Source: ZC4RG20 sp963702105 (GTDB taxonomy: Bacteria; Pseudomonadota; Gammaproteobacteria; Steroidobacterales; Rariloculaceae). Taken from it: a DNA stretch of 64,000 nt. The notes beneath the pieces were generated by a model. That model was not told the DNA's origin and searched no databases. It worked only from the letters and a program-made list of their open reading frames with translations. Location: contig OY969712.1 in the NCBI GenBank assembly GCA_963702105.1, forward strand, positions 992,001 to 1,056,000, read 5' to 3'. The translations under genes were made by a program, and so were the position numbers. Of this stretch, positions 17,150-25,902 are shown piece after piece; positions within the stretch are counted from its first letter, which is position 1, and each line of letters begins with the position of its first letter.

Positions 17150-17517
17150 TGGCGTGGCTCCTTCGGAAGTTGAGTGGGTGTTCATCTACTCGTCGAACCG
17201 GGGCCCGCGAAATCGACAGCCGCAAAAACTTTGGATCGCCGGGCGCCAACGCGGGCCGGTCTGCCTCGCGGGCGGGGCCATCTCGGCCGGCATGCATGAC
17301 TCGGGGCAGCCACTGAAAAGAACGCCCGCTTCCTATGCGTCGGATTTGGCAACTCCCGCCAGTAATACCTGCTAGAGTGAAAACCGCTGCTCGTCCCAGG
17401 CGCGCGCGCTTTGGCTTCCCTGTATGGCCAGAGATCCAGCGCGCGCCGGTTCCCAACTAGCCAGGACAAAGCAGCCTCGGTCCCGCTTCCCGGTTCAATC
17501 GCTGAAAGGACACCGAA

Positions 17518-18363
17518 ATGGACGACAATACCCATCAAGGCGGAAGCTATGTGACCACGGACGATGGCGTTCAAATCTTTTACAAGGATTGGGGGTCGGG
17601 CCAACCGATCGTGTTCAGCCATGGCTGGCCCCTGTCGGCGGACGACTGGGATCCGCAGATGATGTTCTTTCTGCAACACGGCTATCGCGTCATCGCCCAT
17701 GACCGCCGCGGGCATGGCCGCTCGACGCAGACCGATACCGGCAACGATATGGATCACTATGCAGCCGACCTTGCGGCACTGACCGGACGCCTCAACCTTA
17801 CGAACGCCATTCATGTCGGCCATTCGACGGGCGGCGGCGAGGTGGTGCGCTACGTTGCGCGCCACGAGGAGCGCGTCGCGAAAGCGGCGATTATCAGCGC
17901 CGTGCCGCCGCTGATGCTGAAGACGGATGCCAATCCAGAGGGTTTGCCGGTAGAGATGTTCGACGCTTTTCGTTATCAGAACGCATTCAACCGCCAGCAG
18001 TTCTACCGCGACGTGCCGGAAGGGCCCTTCTATGGGTTCAACCGGCCCGGTACGAAGACCATCACTGGCTTCGTAAACAATTGGTGGCGACAGGGCATGA
18101 TGGGCGGCATCAAGGCGGAGACCGATTGCATCAAAGCATTCTCGGAAACCGATTTCACCGAAGATCTGAAGAACATCACCGTGCCCGTTTTGGTCATGCA
18201 TAGCCGGGACGATCAGGTGGTGCCTTACGCCACCTCCGGTCCGAGATCGGCGGCCCTTCTGAAGAACGGCAGACTGATAACCTACGAAGACTATCCGCAC
18301 GGCATGATTACGACCCACGCGGAGCGTATAAACGCCGATTTACTGGCTTTTGTGAAGGAGTGA
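17518..18363 (+). CDS. Alpha/beta hydrolase, non-haem haloperoxidase-like
   Basis: 281 residues. Oxyanion segment FSHGWPLSADDWDPQM, nucleophile elbow GHSTGGGEVVRYVARH (Ser103), acid SRDDQVVPY (Asp231 or 232) and His261 in YPHGM complete the catalytic triad. The sequence is close to the cofactor-free chloroperoxidase/perhydrolase and aryl esterase group. The native substrate is probably an ester; haloperoxidase activity in this family is usually a side reaction. No signal peptide, so cytoplasmic. The MarC gene starts 19 bases after its stop. Confidence 0.9.
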   Translation: MDDNTHQGGSYVTTDDGVQIFYKDWGSGQPIVFSHGWPLSADDWDPQMMFFLQHGYRVIAHDRRGHGRSTQTDTGNDMDHYAADLAALTGRLNLTNAIHVGHSTGGGEVVRYVARHEERVAKAAIISAVPPLMLKTDANPEGLPVEMFDAFRYQNAFNRQQFYRDVPEGPFYGFNRPGTKTITGFVNNWWRQGMMGGIKAETDCIKAFSETDFTEDLKNITVPVLVMHSRDDQVVPYATSGPRSAALLKNGRLITYEDYPHGMITTHAERINADLLAFVKE

Positions 18364-18381
18364 CTCCCGAGTCGTCGCAGT

Positions 18382-19038
18382 ATGAGGTATCGCTTGAACG
18401 CTCATGCACTCGCTACCGGCGCCGCGGCCTTCACGGCGTTTTTCGCGACAATCGGTCCGCTCGACGTCGCGGCGATCTTTGCGGCGCTGACGCCGAGCGC
18501 TTCGCGGCAGGCGCGCCGCTCCATGGCCATGCGCGGCACCGCCGTCGCCACCATCATCCTCGTCTCAGTGGCGTTGTTTGGCAAACCGCTTCTCGATACC
18601 CTCGGTGTCTCGTTGCCGGCGCTCAGAACGGCGGGCGGCGTGCTGCTGTTGCTCATCGGTATCGAGCTCGTGTTCGGACGCACCTCGGGGAGCACGTCGG
18701 CGACGCCGGAGGAACGACGCGAGGCGGCCGGCAAGGACGATATCGCGGTGTTTCCGCTCGCGACGCCGCTCATCGCCGGCCCCGGCGCCATGGGCGCGGC
18801 GATCCTGCTCATGAGCAACGCCCACGGCTCGATCATGCTGCAGGCTGCTGTCCTCGGTGCGCTGCTGCTGATGTTGGCCCTGACTTTGCTTGCCCTGCTG
18901 CTCGCGGGCGAGATCGTTCGGCTTCTCGGTGTCACCGGGATGCATGTCGTCGGGCGAGTTTTCGGCATACTGCTGGCCGCGATGGCCGTGCAGTTCGTCT
19001 TCGACGGCATCGAGCAAAGCGGCTTGCTCGGAGGCTGA
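18382..19038 (+). CDS. MarC family integral membrane protein
   Basis: 218 residues with six predicted membrane helices, e.g. TGAAAFTAFFATIGPLDVAA, GVLLLLIGIELVFG, LLMLALTLLALLLAGEI and VGRVFGILLAAMAVQFVFDG. The family signature LATPLIAGPGAMGAAILLM is present. MarC-type (UPF0056) proteins resemble transporters but have no proven substrate, and MarC itself was shown not to be a multidrug resistance protein. Same strand and close to the hydrolase gene, so possibly cotranscribed. Confidence 0.92.
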   Translation: MRYRLNAHALATGAAAFTAFFATIGPLDVAAIFAALTPSASRQARRSMAMRGTAVATIILVSVALFGKPLLDTLGVSLPALRTAGGVLLLLIGIELVFGRTSGSTSATPEERREAAGKDDIAVFPLATPLIAGPGAMGAAILLMSNAHGSIMLQAAVLGALLLMLALTLLALLLAGEIVRLLGVTGMHVVGRVFGILLAAMAVQFVFDGIEQSGLLGG

Positions 19039-19119
19039 GAGGGCTTACGGCCCAGCTTGCTGGCCGGTCAATGAGCGGCTTGTTCGGGGAGAGCCACGGC
19101 CTCGAGACGCTCGTGTCGA

Positions 19120-19893
19120 TCAAGCGCCTTCGCCGCTCGGGGGAGCCGGCGAGGACCGGCCCGGTTGTTCGGTCAGCTTCAGCAAGATATCGGCATACCA
19201 GGCGCAATTGAGCCCCAGCGCCTCATCGAGAGCGAGATCGCGGCCGCCGACATCGATTCGAGCCGAGTGCACGCCGAGCAGCATCCACGGCAGATCGCCC
19301 GTGATCGCGTCCGAGGCGGCAACGCGAGCTACGACCGGGGCTCCGCTGCTTCCCCGGTGCGTCCGCCCGTCCGTCAGGAAGTAGCCCTCCCCCTGAAATC
19401 GCAGCCCAAAGGACGAAGCGACCACCGCATGCCGTACCACGGGCATGTGGTGCCGGGTGTCGTGAAAACCTAGGGGGAAGCCGACGATCAGCAGCGAGGC
19501 ACCGACCTCTATGCGGTCGAAGCACCTCACCAAATGCCGAGGTGTGAACGCGCGATACGCGGCCTCCGGAGGCAGCGCATTGCGGTCGATCTCGATAGCG
19601 GCGACATCGACGGCGCCCGCCGTGTCGCTCCCATGGCGCCAGACGCCGAAGCCGTTCCGATACAGCGGGATCGAGAACCCCGTCGATCGAGCCATATCCT
19701 CGACACCGAGATGCAGCTCGATCTCTATGCGGCTCGGCACATGATGGCTGAGCTCGTCGAAGACGACGTGGCGACTCGTTACGAGAAAGAGGCGCCCGTC
19801 GCGCTCGAAGTAGAAGCCGCTTGCATTGGTCAGGAGCCGACGATCGTCGAACGTCGACACGCGCACGGCCGTGAGAAGGATAGGCTCGATCAT
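19120..19893 (-). CDS. Trypsin-like serine protease domain protein
   Basis: 257 residues. A chymotrypsin-fold triad is visible: His42 (LVTSRHVVFDEL), Asp96 (GAVDVAAIEI) and Ser183 (HRGSSGAPVVAR). No signal peptide or PDZ domain is seen, which is unusual for DegP-like proteins, so a cytoplasmic housekeeping or stress role is likely. The start at 19893 is supported by AAGGAGG 8 bases upstream. The end converges on the MarC gene with 81 bases between. Confidence 0.8.
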   Translation of the reverse strand: MIEPILLTAVRVSTFDDRRLLTNASGFYFERDGRLFLVTSRHVVFDELSHHVPSRIEIELHLGVEDMARSTGFSIPLYRNGFGVWRHGSDTAGAVDVAAIEIDRNALPPEAAYRAFTPRHLVRCFDRIEVGASLLIVGFPLGFHDTRHHMPVVRHAVVASSFGLRFQGEGYFLTDGRTHRGSSGAPVVARVAASDAITGDLPWMLLGVHSARIDVGGRDLALDEALGLNCAWYADILLKLTEQPGRSSPAPPSGEGA

Positions 19894-20151
19894 GGGCTCA
19901 GCCTCCTTCCGCAACGTTTCCGTGCGAGTCGATGAACGGTCGGCTCTGTGTGAGAACGCAGATGATGGTCGTCCCGAAAAAACGCGGCCGAGGCGCGCGT
20001 CGGTACCGAGTATATCGGGCCTTTCTCCCACGGCCGAATCGAAGCCCGGAAAAATAGTCGAACGGCGGCACACTGCTTCGGCTATGATCGATGTTCAACC
20101 GTAAGGCGCGACTAAGGGCAATTCCGCCCCTGCCCGCCTTTAGCGATGCTA

Positions 20152-20165
20152 CCTCCTCGAGGAGG
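20152..20165 (+). promoter_or_regulatory. Palindrome that contains the ribosome binding site of the RRM gene
   Basis: CCTCCTCGAGGAGG is a perfect 14-base palindrome. Its right arm GAGGAGG is the Shine-Dalgarno sequence, 5 bases before the ATG at 20171; its left arm is the exact complement. Self-pairing in the mRNA (short loop in the middle) or binding by the RNA-binding product could hide the ribosome site. The palindrome is seen; regulation is inference. Confidence 0.4.
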
Positions 20166-20170
20166 ATCCC

Positions 20171-20470
20171 ATGGGACGCAAGCTGTACGTAGGCAATCTG
20201 CCATTCTCCGCAACCGAAGAGTCGCTCGGCGTGAAGTTCTCGGCCCACGGCCGCGTGGAATCCGTGAAGCTCATCACCGACCGGGATACGGGCCAAAGCA
20301 AAGGCTTCGGATTCATCGAGATGAGCAGCGATGCGGAAGCGAGCGCCGCCATTGCCGGGCTCAATGGCACGGACTTCGAGGGCCGGACCATCAAGGTCAA
20401 CGAGTCCAAGCCGCAGGCGAAGAGGACGGATGGAGGCCGGCGCGGTTACGGCGGCGGAAACAGGTGGTGA
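20171..20470 (+). CDS. RRM-domain RNA-binding protein
   Basis: 99 residues: one RNA recognition motif with RNP2 (KLYVGNLPF, residues 4-12) and RNP1 (GQSKGFGFIEM, about 41-51), then a short Gly/Arg tail (RRGYGGGNRW). It resembles the bacterial and cyanobacterial Rbp proteins, which are often cold-induced and bind single-stranded RNA. It overlaps the next small gene (GTGGTGA), suggesting translational coupling. Confidence 0.93.
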   Translation: MGRKLYVGNLPFSATEESLGVKFSAHGRVESVKLITDRDTGQSKGFGFIEMSSDAEASAAIAGLNGTDFEGRTIKVNESKPQAKRTDGGRRGYGGGNRW

Positions 20471-20772
20471 GCGCATCGGGCCCGGAGGGTTCCGAGCCCG
20501 CCTCGCTCAAGTTGCCGGACCCCTACCGAATCCTCTCCATTCGTTCCGTTCCGGCGCCGAGCGGCGCGGCAGGGCCGAACTGGCACCGGTACGAGATCAG
20601 TCAGGGGCGCAATCGGATCGTCGGCTATCGCGACGGGGGCCTCGAGAGCGTCACCTCGGCGGTGCAGGCAATCGTGGTCGCATTGAACGAACGCCGGTGG
20701 CCGCGTCGCGGCCGCGTGCAGGTGGTGCTGGGGCGCGCATCGGCTGCGGCGCCGGTGGGTAAGCCGCCCTGA
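20467..20772 (+). CDS. Conserved small protein of unknown function
   Basis: 101 residues if started at the GTG overlapping the RRM stop (a second GTG lies one codon upstream). The core reads YRILSIRSVPAPSGAAGPNW and RYEISQGRNRIVGYRDGG and then VTSAVQAIVVALNERRWPRR, a compact alpha/beta protein without signal peptide. I recall similar RI-x-GYR-x-G ... LNER proteins of unknown function in gammaproteobacteria. Coupling to the RRM gene suggests a role in RNA metabolism, which is only inference. Confidence 0.65.
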   Translation: MSASGPEGSEPASLKLPDPYRILSIRSVPAPSGAAGPNWHRYEISQGRNRIVGYRDGGLESVTSAVQAIVVALNERRWPRRGRVQVVLGRASAAAPVGKPP

Positions 20773-20782
20773 GCGAGGGTGC

Positions 20783-21007
20783 ATGGCCGATCCTCCGCAC
20801 TCGAACGTCAAGCGGCTCCGCACGGCACCGCGGATTCTGACGGGCGACGGCTCGGAGGCCCATCGGGTTCCGGTGCCCGAGTGCTCCTTTTGTGGGCGGC
20901 CGTTGGGGGAGGCGCGCTATTTGCTCGTCACGAAGACGGCGCGGATCTGTGAGCAGTGCGTCGGCACTTTTTCCGAGCTCGTCGGTGCATTGCCGCGAGG
21001 CGAGTAG
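20783..21007 (+). CDS. ClpX-type C4 zinc-finger small protein
   Basis: 74 residues with CSFCGRPLGEARYLLV and ICEQCVGTFSELV, the C4 zinc finger found at the N-terminus of ClpX (C-x2-C ... C-x2-C), but with no AAA+ domain. Standalone versions may bind ClpX substrates or mediate dimerisation; none is well characterised. It starts 10 bases after the previous stop, so it completes a three-gene unit with the RRM gene. Confidence 0.8.
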   Translation: MADPPHSNVKRLRTAPRILTGDGSEAHRVPVPECSFCGRPLGEARYLLVTKTARICEQCVGTFSELVGALPRGE

Positions 21008-21062
21008 CCTGAGTGCACGAAGTCCCGCGGCGCCCGCTGCCCACCGCGCATAGTTTCGGACT

Positions 21063-24000
21063 CTATTTCGACAGCGACCCGAGCAACTCGGCCACCGCGC
21101 CGAGTTCGGCGGGCTTCAGGAGATAGTGATCGAACTCGGCACCGACTCGGCCTGCGGCGGAGCGGGCGCCGTGACCGGTGAGGGCGACGAGCGTGAGGCT
21201 GTCGGACGCCGGGAACGCCTCCCGCAGCCTTCTCGCCACCTCCTGGCCCGTCATGCCCGGCATCGAGAGATCCAGGAACGCGACTCGAGGGCGCTGCCGC
21301 TTGGCGAGCTCGACGGCCTGTTCTCCCTTATAGGCAACTTCCACGTCCTGACCGAGACGCTCGAGGACCTTGGCGAACGAATCCGCAACGTCGGTCTCGT
21401 CGTCGACGACCAGGACTCGAAACCGGTCGAGCGGCGGGTGCGCCGCTCGCGCCGGGTCCGCGGCGTGCGGAACGTCCTGTGCTAGCGGGAGACTGAGCCG
21501 AAATTCGCTGCCGCTCGCTCGACTCGCGCTCTGCGCCGAGATCGTGCCCCCATGGAGCTCGACGAGGCGCTTGACGAGGGTGAGGCCGAGGCCGAGGCCT
21601 TCGTTATGTCTTGCGCTTCGCCCCTGGCTGTATGGCTCGAAGAGTCCGGTAAGCTGCTCCGGCTCGATGCCGACGCCCGAATCGCGGATGCTGACGAGGC
21701 CGCTGGCGCCCTCGGGCCTTGCGGTGATACGGATCTCGCCGCCCGCCGCCGTGGCGTTGATGGCGTTGCGCAACAGGTTGTCGAAGATCTGCGTGAGGCG
21801 CTCGGGGTCTGCATCGAGGTAGAGAGACGCCTGCGGCATATCGATCTCGAGCCGCAGGCCGGCGGCATCGATTTGCGGCCGAAGCGCATCGGCCACATCG
21901 CCGATGCATTTGCCGGCGTCCGTCGGCAGGCGGTGAAGCTGCAGCTTGTCGCGAGTGATGCGGGTGATGTCGAGGAGATCGTTGACGAGTCGCGTCATGT
22001 GCGAGCTTTGCCGATCCACCACGGTGAGGCAGCGGCGAATCAGCGGCCAGTCCGGCCGTGCTTCCGCCCCGTCTTCGTGGGCCCTCGCGGCCTCGACGCT
22101 GTTGCGGATGGCCGCGAGCGGATTACGCAATTCGTGCCCGAGCATCCCGAGGAATTCGTCCTTGCGCCGGTCCGATTCGCGCAGCGACTCGTCGGCCTCC
22201 TTGCGTTCGTGTATGTCGATGTTCATGCCGACCCAGCCGCGCACGGCCCCGGCTGCATTGCGCAAAGGCACGGCGCGAACGCTCGTCCAGCGATACGTTC
22301 GCTTCGGAGCGTAGTAGAGGCGGAACTCCATGCTCAGGGGCGTCGCGCTGCGGACGGCTTCGCGCCAGCGCTCCTCGACCGTGCTGCGGTCGTCGGGGTG
22401 CACCGCCTGCAACCAGCCCGAGCCTTTCCGCTGCTCGGGCGTCTGTCCCGTGAAGGCCTGCCATGACTCGGAATCCTCCTCCGCGAGCCCTTCGGCACTC
22501 GCGGTCCAGACGGTCTGCGCCGAGGCGTCGACGAGCGCCCGGAAGCGCTCCTCACTCTCGCGCAGCACCCTCTCGGCGCGCTTGAGCGCGGTTACCTCGA
22601 CGAACGTCATGACGACGCCTTCGATCCTGTCCTCGGCCGCGCGGTAGGGTCGGATCCGCATGATGAAGGCGCGTCCGTCGCGGCCATCGAGCTCGCGCTC
22701 GATCGGGGTGAGGTGTGCCAGGACTGCGCGCGCATCGCGCTCGAGCTCGGCGTAATTCAGGGCGTGAGTAATGTCGGCAATGGGCCGGCCTCGATCGTGC
22801 AACTTCACGTTGAAGATCTCGGTCAGCTGAGGCGTGAACTGCTGGATGCACAGCCGTCTGTCGAGAAACAGCGTTCCCACCCCGGTCGCGGCCATGAGGT
22901 TTTCCAGGTCGTTGTGCGCCCGCGAGACCTCCTCGAGTTTGTTCTTGAGCTCGACGTTGACGGTCTGCAGCTCCTCGTTGATGCTCTGCAGCTCCTCCTT
23001 GCTCGTCTCGAGCTCCTCTGTCGTCGAGCGGTATTCCTCGTTGAGGCTCTGCAGCTCCTCGTTGGCTGCGCGCAGATCCTCATCGGTGGTGATGTGGTCG
23101 GCGCGCAGGCGCGCAACGTGCTCTTCGGCCTCCTGCAGCCTCTCGAGCAGCACGCGCTCTCGTTCGTTCTGAGCCGGTGCCTCGGCGGGGCCGGTACGGC
23201 TCGTCGCAGGCCCCGCGTCGAGCAGAAGCACGAGGGCTCTGCGCTGCGGACCCGCGGTCGGCTGCACGAGGACGGCCACGCGTTTCGGCGTGCCGTTGAA
23301 CTGAACGGGAACGAATTGCGAAAGCGAAGGCTCCCGGTGCTCGAACGCGTGCCGGAGCGCCGCGCTGAGCTCCGCGCGAAGCTCGGGACGAACCAGGTCC
23401 GTCGCTGCCAGCGTGCCCGGTCCTCCCCGGGGCTGCACGAAGCGCCCCGCGGTTTCCGAGAGGTGCAGAATGTTCCACCGCTCGTCGACGAGCATGCTCG
23501 GCGGCGCGGCGTCCTCGAGCGCGATACGGTGTTCGTCCCCGACGGCACGGTAATCCGGCCGGGATCGCTCGATCTCGCGCTTCGCCGCGGTCTGGGGAGA
23601 AGAGGCCGGCAAGTCGGGCAGCGTGGGTTTGCGTCCTTTCGGGGACTCGCGGGCTTCGTAAATGCGGAATTGCTTCACTAAAGGACGGAAGTAGTCGTCG
23701 CTCGCCGTCTCCGAGCCGCCTAGAAAGAGGTAGCCGTCATCCCTGCAGGCATAGCGGAAGATGCCCATGACCTGCTCCTGCAGCTCGCGGTTCATATAAA
23801 TGAGGAGGTTGCGGCAGGAGATCAGGTGCAGGCGCGAGAACGGCGGGTCGCGCTGCAGGCTGTGGGACGCGAACACGACCCGGTCGCGGACCTCCGCGCA
23901 TACGCGATAGTGGTCGTCGGTGGGGTTGAACCAGCGCTGCAGCCGCTCGTCGGAGACGTCGGCGGCGATCGAGGCGGGATACACGCCCGCGCGCCCCTTG

Positions 24001-25109
24001 GAAAGCGCGCGCTCGTCCACGTCGGAGGCGAAAATTATGAGCTCGCGCTCGACTCTGCGGCGCGCGATCTCCTCGCAGAAAAGTATCGAGAGCGTGTACG
24101 CCTCCTCGCCGGTCGCGCAACCGGGAACCCAACACCGTATGGGCTGCGCGGGGTCGGCGCGCTCGATGAGCGGCGCGATGACGTGCTGTTGCAGCGAGGA
24201 CCAGGCCTCGGGGTCGCGAAAGAACGTGGTGACCGTGATCAACAGATCGTTGAATAGGGCCTGCACCTCCTCGACGTTCTGTTCGAGATACTGCAGATAG
24301 CCGTGCACCGTCGGCACGTACTGCAGCTGCATCCGCCTGGCGAGGCGGCGCAGAACCGTGTTGCGCTTGTACTTGGAGAAGTCGTGAGACGTTCGTTTAC
24401 GTAACAACTCGAGCACGCGCTCGAGTGCCGCTTCCTCGTCCTCGGCGACGCTCGGCTCCTCGCCGACAGGCGCGAGCAGCCGCTGCACATTGCCCCTGCT
24501 GCGGACGAGCTCGGCGAGGCGCGCTGCGAGGTCCCGAACGGGCAGCACCACGTCGGCGACGCCGGTCGCGATGGCCGCTCGGGGCATGCTCTCATGGGCC
24601 GCCTCGCGCGGTTCCTGGACCAGCACGATGCCGCCCGCTTCCTTGACCGCCTTGGCGCCGACCGCCCCGTCCGAGCCCCCGCCGGACAGCACGACCGCGA
24701 AGCTCTCACCGTGCACGGCGGCGAGCGAGCGAAAGAAGACGTCGATGGCCGCGCGCTGCCCGCGCGGCCGGTCGAATTGAGAGGCGCCGACGGAAGAATC
24801 GGTGAGCTCGAGCTTGCGGTTCGGGGCGATGACGTAAACGTGGTCGGGCCGCAGGGCAGTCTTGTCATCATCGCCGACCTGCATGACCGGCATTTTGGTC
24901 TCGCGGCTCAAGATCTCCGGCAGGCCGCTCTCGCGGTCCGGCGCGAGGTGCACGATGACGACGTAGGCCGCACCGAGGTCGGCGGGAATGCTCTGAAAGA
25001 ACGTCTGCAGGGCTTCGAGGCCGCCGGCCGAGGCCCCGATGCCGACGATCGGAATCCTTCTGCGCTTTTCATCGCCTTCGTTCGGGACAGAATCCTGCTG
25101 CTTCTGCAC
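21063..25109 (-). CDS. CheB-CheR-PAS-histidine kinase-receiver hybrid protein
   Basis: 1348 residues. Order: CheB methylesterase (IVGIGASAGGLEAL with Ser near 23, VHLAPDRESGL, LSGGGSDGAVGAKAV) about 18-205; CheR methyltransferase (HDFSKYKRNTVLRRLARRM, WVPGCATGEEAYTLS near 331) about 230-500; a coiled coil (EELQSLNEEYRSTTEELETS) about 660-720; two PAS regions about 720-970; histidine kinase with GHELRNPLAAIRNSV (His near 990) and ATP site DNLLRNAIN, GVGIEPEQLTGLFEPYSQG, GLGLGLTLV; C-terminal receiver VLVVDDETDV with Asp in FLDLSMPGMTG near 1280. Such proteins are not part of classical chemotaxis and usually signal stress or cell density. No che genes or partner regulator are nearby. Confidence 0.93.
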   Translation of the reverse strand: MQKQQDSVPNEGDEKRRRIPIVGIGASAGGLEALQTFFQSIPADLGAAYVVIVHLAPDRESGLPEILSRETKMPVMQVGDDDKTALRPDHVYVIAPNRKLELTDSSVGASQFDRPRGQRAAIDVFFRSLAAVHGESFAVVLSGGGSDGAVGAKAVKEAGGIVLVQEPREAAHESMPRAAIATGVADVVLPVRDLAARLAELVRSRGNVQRLLAPVGEEPSVAEDEEAALERVLELLRKRTSHDFSKYKRNTVLRRLARRMQLQYVPTVHGYLQYLEQNVEEVQALFNDLLITVTTFFRDPEAWSSLQQHVIAPLIERADPAQPIRCWVPGCATGEEAYTLSILFCEEIARRRVERELIIFASDVDERALSKGRAGVYPASIAADVSDERLQRWFNPTDDHYRVCAEVRDRVVFASHSLQRDPPFSRLHLISCRNLLIYMNRELQEQVMGIFRYACRDDGYLFLGGSETASDDYFRPLVKQFRIYEARESPKGRKPTLPDLPASSPQTAAKREIERSRPDYRAVGDEHRIALEDAAPPSMLVDERWNILHLSETAGRFVQPRGGPGTLAATDLVRPELRAELSAALRHAFEHREPSLSQFVPVQFNGTPKRVAVLVQPTAGPQRRALVLLLDAGPATSRTGPAEAPAQNERERVLLERLQEAEEHVARLRADHITTDEDLRAANEELQSLNEEYRSTTEELETSKEELQSINEELQTVNVELKNKLEEVSRAHNDLENLMAATGVGTLFLDRRLCIQQFTPQLTEIFNVKLHDRGRPIADITHALNYAELERDARAVLAHLTPIERELDGRDGRAFIMRIRPYRAAEDRIEGVVMTFVEVTALKRAERVLRESEERFRALVDASAQTVWTASAEGLAEEDSESWQAFTGQTPEQRKGSGWLQAVHPDDRSTVEERWREAVRSATPLSMEFRLYYAPKRTYRWTSVRAVPLRNAAGAVRGWVGMNIDIHERKEADESLRESDRRKDEFLGMLGHELRNPLAAIRNSVEAARAHEDGAEARPDWPLIRRCLTVVDRQSSHMTRLVNDLLDITRITRDKLQLHRLPTDAGKCIGDVADALRPQIDAAGLRLEIDMPQASLYLDADPERLTQIFDNLLRNAINATAAGGEIRITARPEGASGLVSIRDSGVGIEPEQLTGLFEPYSQGRSARHNEGLGLGLTLVKRLVELHGGTISAQSASRASGSEFRLSLPLAQDVPHAADPARAAHPPLDRFRVLVVDDETDVADSFAKVLERLGQDVEVAYKGEQAVELAKRQRPRVAFLDLSMPGMTGQEVARRLREAFPASDSLTLVALTGHGARSAAGRVGAEFDHYLLKPAELGAVAELLGSLSK

Positions 25110-25213
25110 TTCGCCCTCGCGTACGCCGGGACTGGGCAGGGTAGCAGGATTGTATTGGTGCCGATATGGGCGGCGATCGCCCGGGGCGCTGCTTTTTCGT
25201 GACGTAAACGAAA

Positions 25214-25237
25214 GAGGCGGCCCGGTTGGGCCGCCTC
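25214..25237 (-). terminator. Rho-independent terminator of the cold-shock gene
   Basis: Perfect 10-bp stem GAGGCGGCCC/GGGCCGCCTC with a 4-base loop, about 40 bases after the csp stop. On the minus strand it is followed by TTTCGTTT. It also separates csp transcription from the kinase gene start. Confidence 0.75.
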
Positions 25238-25278
25238 CGAGACGAGCAACGGTAAGGCGCTTCCTTGCGCCGCGCGCT

Positions 25279-25482
25279 CTAAGCTGCTTTGAGATCGCTC
25301 GCCGCGAGCTTGCCGCGCTCGGTCACCACCTCGAAGCTGACGCGCTGACCTTCGGACAGGGTGCCGAGACCGGCGCGCTCCACGGCGCTGATGTGGACGA
25401 AGACGTCCTTATCGCCGTTTTCCGGGGCGATAAAGCCAAAGCCTTTGGACGTATTGAAGAATTTGACGGTTCCGATAGCCAT
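25279..25482 (-). CDS. Cold-shock domain protein, CspA family
   Basis: 67 residues, one cold-shock domain with RNP1 KGFGFIAPENG and RNP2 KDVFVHISAVE. Binds single-stranded RNA and DNA and melts mRNA structure. The start MAIGTVKFFN is the family start and has GGAG 6 bases upstream; the longer frame (59 extra codons) is leader RNA. The leader from about 25483 to 25660 contains short hairpins such as GGCGCA/TGCGCC (25612-25627), fitting the long 5' regions of csp genes. Confidence 0.95.
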   Translation of the reverse strand: MAIGTVKFFNTSKGFGFIAPENGDKDVFVHISAVERAGLGTLSEGQRVSFEVVTERGKLAASDLKAA

Positions 25483-25761
25483 TTCGGCCTCCATATGAAG
25501 AACTCGCGCGCAAATCGGGCGCGACAAACGAGCAACCTGATCGCTGTGCTGTCTTGAGGTGCACGCCCGGGAGCCGGGCAGGTCGCTAAGGCAGGCCAAA
25601 ACGTAGATCGCGGCGCAAGACTGCGCCATATTTGCGCGGAAGGCAAGCCCCGGCCTCACATTGTCGAGGACACAGTGCGCCGTTGCATGTTGGCTCTTGC
25701 GCGTTTCCTTCCACTCCCGGACTCGTGACGTACTGCCGCGACTGTCGCAAGAGAGCGCCTG

Positions 25762-25902
25762 TCAGTCTTCAGAAGGAGCGGAGCTATCCGTCTGCTTTGC
25801 CGCCTTGCGCGCCGCTCGCTTCTCCTCCTTCGCGCGCCGCTTATCCTGCTTCAGTTGCTCTCGCTTTCGCTTGTTTTGACTTTGCGCCGATGATCGACCC
25901 AT
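25762..25902 (-). CDS. Small highly basic protein (46 residues)
   Basis: ATG at 25900-25902 with AAGGAG 7 bases upstream and stop at 25762-25764. The product starts MGRSSAQSQNKRKREQ, continues as a Lys/Arg/Glu/Ala-rich probable single helix (DKRRAKEEKRAARKAA) and ends TDSSAPSED. I recall similar basic helical micro-proteins in gammaproteobacteria; none has a known function. It lies 279 bases upstream of the cold-shock gene on the same strand. Charge suggests nucleic-acid or ribosome association, which is inference. Confidence 0.6.
   Translation of the reverse strand: MGRSSAQSQNKRKREQLKQDKRRAKEEKRAARKAAKQTDSSAPSED

Noticed and set aside
17518..18363. Antibiotic-type chloroperoxidase
   Set aside because: Cofactor-free haloperoxidase activity is usually a side reaction of esterase-like enzymes; only a hydrolase call is supported.
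18382..19038. Multiple antibiotic resistance protein
   Set aside because: The old MarC name does not reflect function; MarC was shown not to confer multidrug resistance.
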